A DNA stretch of 64,000 nucleotides from DATARR01 sp034666985 (GTDB lineage Bacteria > Acidobacteriota > Thermoanaerobaculia > Multivoradales > UBA5704), in contig JAXDKS010000045.1 of assembly GCA_034666985.1 (NCBI GenBank), positions 62,001 through 126,000 of the forward strand, read 5' to 3'. Numbering within the stretch: the stretch's first letter is position 1; the number at the start of each line of letters is the position of its first letter. Positions 59,961 to 64,000 of this stretch are shown here, in pieces. A program made the translations under genes and the position numbers. The notes beneath the pieces were generated by a model that was given only the letters and a program-made list of their open reading frames with translations, did not search any database and was not told the origin of the DNA.

Positions 59961-60209
59961 ATGAGGACGACTGTCACTCTTGACGACGATGTATACGAAG
60001 CAGCGCAGGCGCACGCACAGGCGACCGGCAAGCGGCTCGGCCGTGTACTGTCCGAAATGGCTCGGCAGGCGCTCCAACCCTCCGGACGACGATCGAAGCG
60101 GTCGGGAAAAGGGGCCTCGCGCTTTCCCGCCTTCGAGGTGCCGGCAGGCACTCGGATGATTCCAGCCTCGCGGGTCCAGAAAGCCCTTGACGAGGATGGC
60201 ATCGTCTGA
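59961..60209 (+). CDS. Ribbon-helix-helix antitoxin (VapB-like)
   Basis: 82 aa. The N-terminal MRTTVTLDDDVYEAAQAHAQ and TGKRLGRVLSEMARQAL form a CopG/RHH DNA-binding domain, and the C-terminal FPAFEVPAGTRMIPASRVQ is the expected toxin-binding tail. It overlaps the PIN toxin gene by 14 bp and should repress its own promoter through the dyad at 59930-59943. Confidence 0.88.
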   Translation: MRTTVTLDDDVYEAAQAHAQATGKRLGRVLSEMARQALQPSGRRSKRSGKGASRFPAFEVPAGTRMIPASRVQKALDEDGIV

Positions 60210-60642
60210 AAATCGGCTGCTTCTGCTGGACGTCAACGCCCTCTTGGCACTGGCTTGGCCGAATCACCAGTTCCATACCGCGGTGTTGGCGCGACTCGAG
60301 CGGCGACCGGTGCCGCGGTGGGCGACATGTGCCCTGACTCAGCTCGGTTTCGTTCGCCTCTCATCCAATCCGACGATCGTGGAGGTGCGCAAGACGCCGG
60401 CCGAGGCAGTCGATCTGCTGGCGGATTTAACCCGCGATCAGCAGCATGTTTATCTGGAAACCTTGCCGGCGTTGCCTCAAACAGCGAGCGTTTTCCGTCA
60501 TCTTCTCGGACATCAGCAGGTGACGGATGCCTACTTGCTCGGGGTCGCCGAAGCGAACGGCGCCACGCTCCTGACGTTCGATCGAAGGGTGGTGGCGTCC
60601 GGCACTACACGTGCCCACATTGAAGTCGTCAAGCCCGGATAG
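60196..60642 (+). CDS. PIN-domain toxin (VapC family), second system
   Basis: 148 aa from the ATG at 60196. PIN-site acids: Asp in LLLLDVNALLALAW, Asp in QVTDAYLLGVA and Asp in LLTFDRRV; a Glu/Gln position is in TQLGFVRLSSNP. It belongs to the VapC subgroup with the CALTQLGFVR stretch (TIGR00028 style). RNase toxin, target unknown. It overlaps its antitoxin gene by 14 bp and converges on the SpoIID-like gene. Confidence 0.9.
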   Translation: MASSENRLLLLDVNALLALAWPNHQFHTAVLARLERRPVPRWATCALTQLGFVRLSSNPTIVEVRKTPAEAVDLLADLTRDQQHVYLETLPALPQTASVFRHLLGHQQVTDAYLLGVAEANGATLLTFDRRVVASGTTRAHIEVVKPG

Positions 60643-60676
60643 CGCCTTTCTACGTCGATGTCCCCGCTGGAACCAC

Positions 60677-62935
60677 TCATCGCGTAGCCGCCGCCCGGTT
60701 GCGGATGCGCACCCTCCCCAGCTCGACGCCCGTGTAGTAGTGGGTGAGGATCTCCCGGTAGGAGTGACCCCGCTGCGCCATGCCGTAGGCCCCCACCTGA
60801 CACATACCCACGCCGTGGCCGAAGCCCTTGCCGGTGAAGAGCCAGCCCGGCTCCTGGTTCTTGGGGGCCAGGCGCTTGGCGGTGAAGAGCGTGTCCGGCA
60901 CGTCGAGGGTCCAGCGCACGGCGAGCCCGTCGACCTCGACGGCCTTGCCCTGGTCGTCGTAGATCCGGATCTTGCCCACCCGCCCCGACTCCCCGCGCTC
61001 CAGGACCTCGAAGTTGTTGAACTGAAACCCCGGGAAGCGGGTGTTCACCTGCGTCGCGAGCTGGGAGTCGGTGCGGTAGCGGGTCCAGGCGCTGTAGGGA
61101 CTGCTGCGGTCGAAGGCGACGCCGTCGAGGTCGATCTCCTGGTTCAGGGCCACGAGCCGGGTGTCCTGCCAGAAGAGGGTCAGGCGGTCCCCCGGCACCA
61201 GGGCGAGGGCGGCGCTGTAGAGATCGTCGCCCTGGCGGCGGAAGGTGGCGACGCCCGCGGACACGTCGTAGACCTTGTCCTCCTTGCCGGAGCGGACGGC
61301 GAGCTTGCCGTCAGCGACCGAGAAGAACGACACCTCCTCGCGGCGCACCACGTGCAGCAACTCGGACACGGCGAGGAGCATGCTCTCGGTCTCCTCCGCG
61401 GAGAGCGGCTGGTCGAGAGGTCCGGAGAGGAGGCCGCTACGGATCAGGTAGGCCGCCCGCCGGCGGTCCTCCTCCGTCCAGTCGGCCGGCGGATTGGTGA
61501 GCAGGTATTTGACGTCCTCCGGCGCCAGGAACAGCCGGGCATCGAGCGCCAGGTCGAAGGCCGAGGCGATGTAGCGCTGCACCTCGCGCCGGTCGAGTGA
61601 GGCGAGACGCTCGCGGGGCGCAGGCAGGCCGGCCAGCAGGGCCAGGTGCTCCAGCCTCGCGCCGAGCACCGCGGCGGGAGAGGCTCCCGCGGCCGGCGGC
61701 AGGAGCCGGCGCGTCAGCCCGGCCGGAAAGGGGACCCCGGGCTGCAGGTCGCCGTCGACCCGCGCCATGCCGCTCTCCATGCAGGGAACGCCCTTGAGAT
61801 AGGGCTCGCTCTTGAGGGGAAAAATGACGTGCACGTCCTCGGTGTGGCCGCCGCAGGTGGAGCTGTAGAGGGCGTCCACCAGCTCGCCCTTGTAGAGCAG
61901 GACCTGGCCGGCGGTCTCCGCGATGGCACGGTCGGAGAGGGGGTGCTCCACCTGCATGCCGCCGTAGACCTGGCAGCGCGGCGTGGCGCAGATGTCGTAC
62001 CCCTCGCGGGCGAACTCGCCCAGGTTGCGCAGGGTGTAGGTGCGCGCCGCCACCGCCTGGGCCTTGAGAGCTTCGAGCTGGTTGTAGAGCTCCGGCCCCA
62101 TCTCGCTGGGCACCACGCCGCGCAGGTAGTCCTCCACCGGCAGCTCGTTGATCAGGTTGAGGGCGCCGCGGTCGTTGAGATAGATCAGCATCCGCCCCCG
62201 GTACCGCTTGCCGGTCACCCGCACGCTGGGATTGCCGACGGGTGCGACGGAGAGCCAGCGGCCGGGGTAGACGGTCGAGGTCTGCCCCTGGGTGAGCCGC
62301 AGGGCCGGCTCGGTGACGCTCCCCCCCTCGTTGACCACGAAGCCGCCGGTGACCCCCAGGGTGGAGAGGCGCCGCAGGTCGGCCTCGGCCGCCTCGCGCG
62401 TGGGATAGCGGCCCACCCGCACCCGGTAGAGGTCGATGCCGGCGTCGAAGTAGGCCTCGCCCGGCTGGCCCGCCGCCTGCCCCAGGCGGTGGGCGAGGTC
62501 CTGCGCCTGCCGCTCGTCGCGCAGGGCCGCCACCTGCAGGCGGTAGAACCCCTTCTGGTACGACGCCGCGGCGGGCTCGACCCGGAGCGAGGAGCCGACC
62601 GCCACCTCCTGCGTCTCCACCGCCACCTGCAGCGGCTCCTCGCAGCAGGGGAAGGTTACCGCGTCGAGATCGCTCGCCAGCCCCACCTTGGCCAGCAGCG
62701 GCTCCTTCTCGTCGTAGGGCGTCTCGATCGGCTGCGTCTCCGGCGGCACGGGCTCCCGCGGCGCCGGTTTCGGCTTCGGGGGCGCCGGCTCGGGTTGCTG
62801 CGGGGCCGGCGCGGTGGGCGGCGCCTTGGGGACCGGCGCCTTGGGGACCACCCGGGGACGCGGCTTCGCGGTGCAGCCGGCAATGACCGCGATGAGGACC
62901 AGAAGGATGAGGACGGGGAGAAGCTTCGATTTCAC
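60677..62935 (-). CDS. SpoIID/LytB-domain lipoprotein with SPOR domain
   Basis: 752 aa from the GTG at 62935; the frame upstream is a shadow of the membrane protein gene. The signal peptide ends in lipobox IAGC. A Pro/Lys-rich linker follows (about residues 25-75), then a SPOR domain near residues 120-200 (YRLQVAALRDERQAQDLAHR), and the SpoIID core with catalytic Glu in VPSEMGPE and EALKAQAVAARTYTLRN. SpoIID is a lytic transglycosylase acting on denuded peptidoglycan, which SPOR domains recognise. The start overlaps the upstream membrane-protein stop by 4 bp. Its likely site is septal or remodelling cell wall. Confidence 0.92.
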   Translation of the reverse strand: MKSKLLPVLILLVLIAVIAGCTAKPRPRVVPKAPVPKAPPTAPAPQQPEPAPPKPKPAPREPVPPETQPIETPYDEKEPLLAKVGLASDLDAVTFPCCEEPLQVAVETQEVAVGSSLRVEPAAASYQKGFYRLQVAALRDERQAQDLAHRLGQAAGQPGEAYFDAGIDLYRVRVGRYPTREAAEADLRRLSTLGVTGGFVVNEGGSVTEPALRLTQGQTSTVYPGRWLSVAPVGNPSVRVTGKRYRGRMLIYLNDRGALNLINELPVEDYLRGVVPSEMGPELYNQLEALKAQAVAARTYTLRNLGEFAREGYDICATPRCQVYGGMQVEHPLSDRAIAETAGQVLLYKGELVDALYSSTCGGHTEDVHVIFPLKSEPYLKGVPCMESGMARVDGDLQPGVPFPAGLTRRLLPPAAGASPAAVLGARLEHLALLAGLPAPRERLASLDRREVQRYIASAFDLALDARLFLAPEDVKYLLTNPPADWTEEDRRRAAYLIRSGLLSGPLDQPLSAEETESMLLAVSELLHVVRREEVSFFSVADGKLAVRSGKEDKVYDVSAGVATFRRQGDDLYSAALALVPGDRLTLFWQDTRLVALNQEIDLDGVAFDRSSPYSAWTRYRTDSQLATQVNTRFPGFQFNNFEVLERGESGRVGKIRIYDDQGKAVEVDGLAVRWTLDVPDTLFTAKRLAPKNQEPGWLFTGKGFGHGVGMCQVGAYGMAQRGHSYREILTHYYTGVELGRVRIRNRAAATR

Positions 62936-63885
62936 GCGGTCTGCACCTCGGGTTCGCGACGGATCTCGCGCAGCCCTTCGCTGCGCACCAGGGCCACCAG
63001 CGAGGCGGCCAGGACCATGGCCAGCAGGGCATTGGGGATCCCCTGGAGGAGGAAGAGCACCACCCGGACCAGCCCCCGCAGCCGCGGAGCGCCGGCGAGG
63101 AGGAGGTCGGGCACGAAGGAGACGGGGACGAAGACGAGCGCCACCGCGAACGCCGCCGCCACCACCAGGAGGATGAGAATGAAGACCGCCCCCAGCCGCC
63201 GGCCCAGCACGGCCAGCCCCCGGCGCGAGGCGGCGCGGACGCCCGAGCCCTCGCGCGCCAGGTCGGCCTGGGCAACGTGGCTCCACAGGCCGGCGACGAG
63301 GAACAGGAAGCCCAGGGGGAGCACGCCGCCGCAGGCGATCCCCACCACTGCGCCCTTCCCCCAAACCTCGCCGCCCACCCCCAGGGTGATGAGCCACGCC
63401 AGGACCGCCATTCCCAGGGGGAGCGCCAGAAGCCAGAAGAGGACCAGCAGCCGGAAGTACCGCCAGAGATAGAGGCCGCCCCAGCCGGAGAAGTCCCGCA
63501 GGCTGAAGGTGCGGAACAGCAGCCGCTGGCGGCGGGGGCCCGGCAGGGCCTGGCGGTCGGCCGCCGCGAGCACCCCATAGGCGCCGGCCTGGAACCAGCA
63601 GTGGACCAGGAGGGACAGCAGCCACACCGCCAGCATGGCGACCCCGGCCAGCAGCACCCCTGGGGAGAGCCGGCTGAGCCGCGCCGCCAGCACCTCCAGC
63701 ACCCGCGCCGCGCTCCGTCCCGAAAGCAGCGCGTCCGCCCCAAGGGTGGCCACGGGCAGGGCGACGCTCACGGCCAGCAGCACCACGACGACGAGCGACT
63801 GGAGCCACTGGATCACCACCAGCTCCCAATTGGCCGCCAGGTTGGTCCAGCCGCGGCGCAGGCAGTCGGCCGCCGAGAGCCTCAT
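62932..63885 (-). CDS. Polytopic membrane protein, unknown function
   Basis: 317 aa with about six to seven hydrophobic segments (near residues 25-50, 75-98, 140-165, 168-195, 230-255 and 285-305). The N-terminal RRGWTNLAANWELVVIQWLQ resembles YciC/DUF975-type glycerophosphoryl-diester-like membrane proteins, but the match is weak. It overlaps the SpoIID gene downstream and the partial gene upstream, each by 3-4 bp, so all three form one operon. Confidence 0.7.
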   Translation of the reverse strand: MRLSAADCLRRGWTNLAANWELVVIQWLQSLVVVVLLAVSVALPVATLGADALLSGRSAARVLEVLAARLSRLSPGVLLAGVAMLAVWLLSLLVHCWFQAGAYGVLAAADRQALPGPRRQRLLFRTFSLRDFSGWGGLYLWRYFRLLVLFWLLALPLGMAVLAWLITLGVGGEVWGKGAVVGIACGGVLPLGFLFLVAGLWSHVAQADLAREGSGVRAASRRGLAVLGRRLGAVFILILLVVAAAFAVALVFVPVSFVPDLLLAGAPRLRGLVRVVLFLLQGIPNALLAMVLAASLVALVRSEGLREIRREPEVQTA

Positions 63886-64000
63886 CGCAGCCGCGCCCCG
63901 TGAACCGCCTGCTCGCGCCGGAAGTCCTCCACGGCGTCGAGCACCACCGGCTGGGCCATCTCGTAGAGCCGGCTGACCAGCATGGCGGGCAGGCGGGAAG
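63882..64000 (-). CDS. C-terminal end of an unidentified protein (continues past window)
   Basis: 39 codons to a TGA that overlaps the ATG of the membrane protein gene. The visible residues (PAMLVSRLYEMAQPVVLDAV, then EDFRREQAVHGARLR) are helical. It is too short to assign, but the overlap and phase make it a real gene end and the first visible member of the operon leading to the SpoIID protein. Confidence 0.6.
   Translation of the reverse strand, partial: SRLPAMLVSRLYEMAQPVVLDAVEDFRREQAVHGARLR

Noticed and set aside
1..64000. rRNA, tRNA, insertion sequence, prophage or integrative element
   Set aside because: No conserved rRNA/tRNA segments, transposase or integrase motifs or terminal inverted repeats with target duplications were recognised on reading both strands.

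Overview
The window is GC-rich, densely packed bacterial chromosome. It has many 4-bp ATGA/GTGA overlaps between neighbouring genes, and no rRNA, tRNA, transposase, phage gene or CRISPR array was seen. A TonB-dependent receptor with an N-terminal carboxypeptidase-regulatory-like domain, BlaI/M56 pairs, plant-type LRR plus PPC secreted proteins and two RND pumps suggest a Gram-negative member of the Acidobacteriota (perhaps Thermoanaerobaculia-like). That placement is inference from gene content, not a phylogeny.

Layout. 1-8.5 kb: the end of a LuxR-type regulator, a BlaI-M56 peptidase pair under a well-formed operator-promoter, two hydrolase genes, a small membrane protein, a VapBC-type toxin-antitoxin pair and a Nudix hydrolase. 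8.5-22.5 kb: a glycan utilisation locus. A GH1 beta-glucosidase faces a leftward operon of LacI regulator, TonB receptor, glycoamylase-family lipoprotein, ABC sugar-binding lipoprotein, two ABC permeases and a discoidin/six-hairpin glycosidase. The family content fits a beta-glucan, possibly beta-1,2-glucan. 22.5-35.8 kb: rsgA, a DUF4287/DUF5655 protein, an internally duplicated secreted protein, a first TolC-adaptor-RND efflux operon, an LRR protein and a CheY-like receiver. 36.3-48.2 kb: an uninterrupted rightward gene string of two-component system, two ArnT-like glycosyltransferases flanking a PepSY protein, and a second TolC-adaptor-RND system, closed by a long bidirectional hairpin. 48.3-54 kb: an NRAMP-Usp fusion, an odd DAFxxFFG-repeat protein, the copper operon copZ-copA-csoR and a probably decayed orphan antitoxin. 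54-64 kb: a DJ-1/PfpI protein, a cytochrome P450, deoC with an ALDH16-type double aldehyde dehydrogenase, a second VapBC pair, and a SpoIID/SPOR lipoprotein with membrane-protein partners.

The most unexplained signal is a set of three intergenic tandem arrays that share an exact 21-bp period but not a sequence: 8504-8587 (4 units, CAAGCTTG core), 35828-36247 (about 20 diverged units, TGCWGCA core) and 56081-56414 (16 units, CCAYCTCGGTGG core). Every array has a dyad-symmetric core in its unit, repeated every two helical turns. A separate 34-bp element occurs twice, each time about 60 bp upstream of a rightward gene and inside a divergent intergenic region. I cannot assign either family to a described system.
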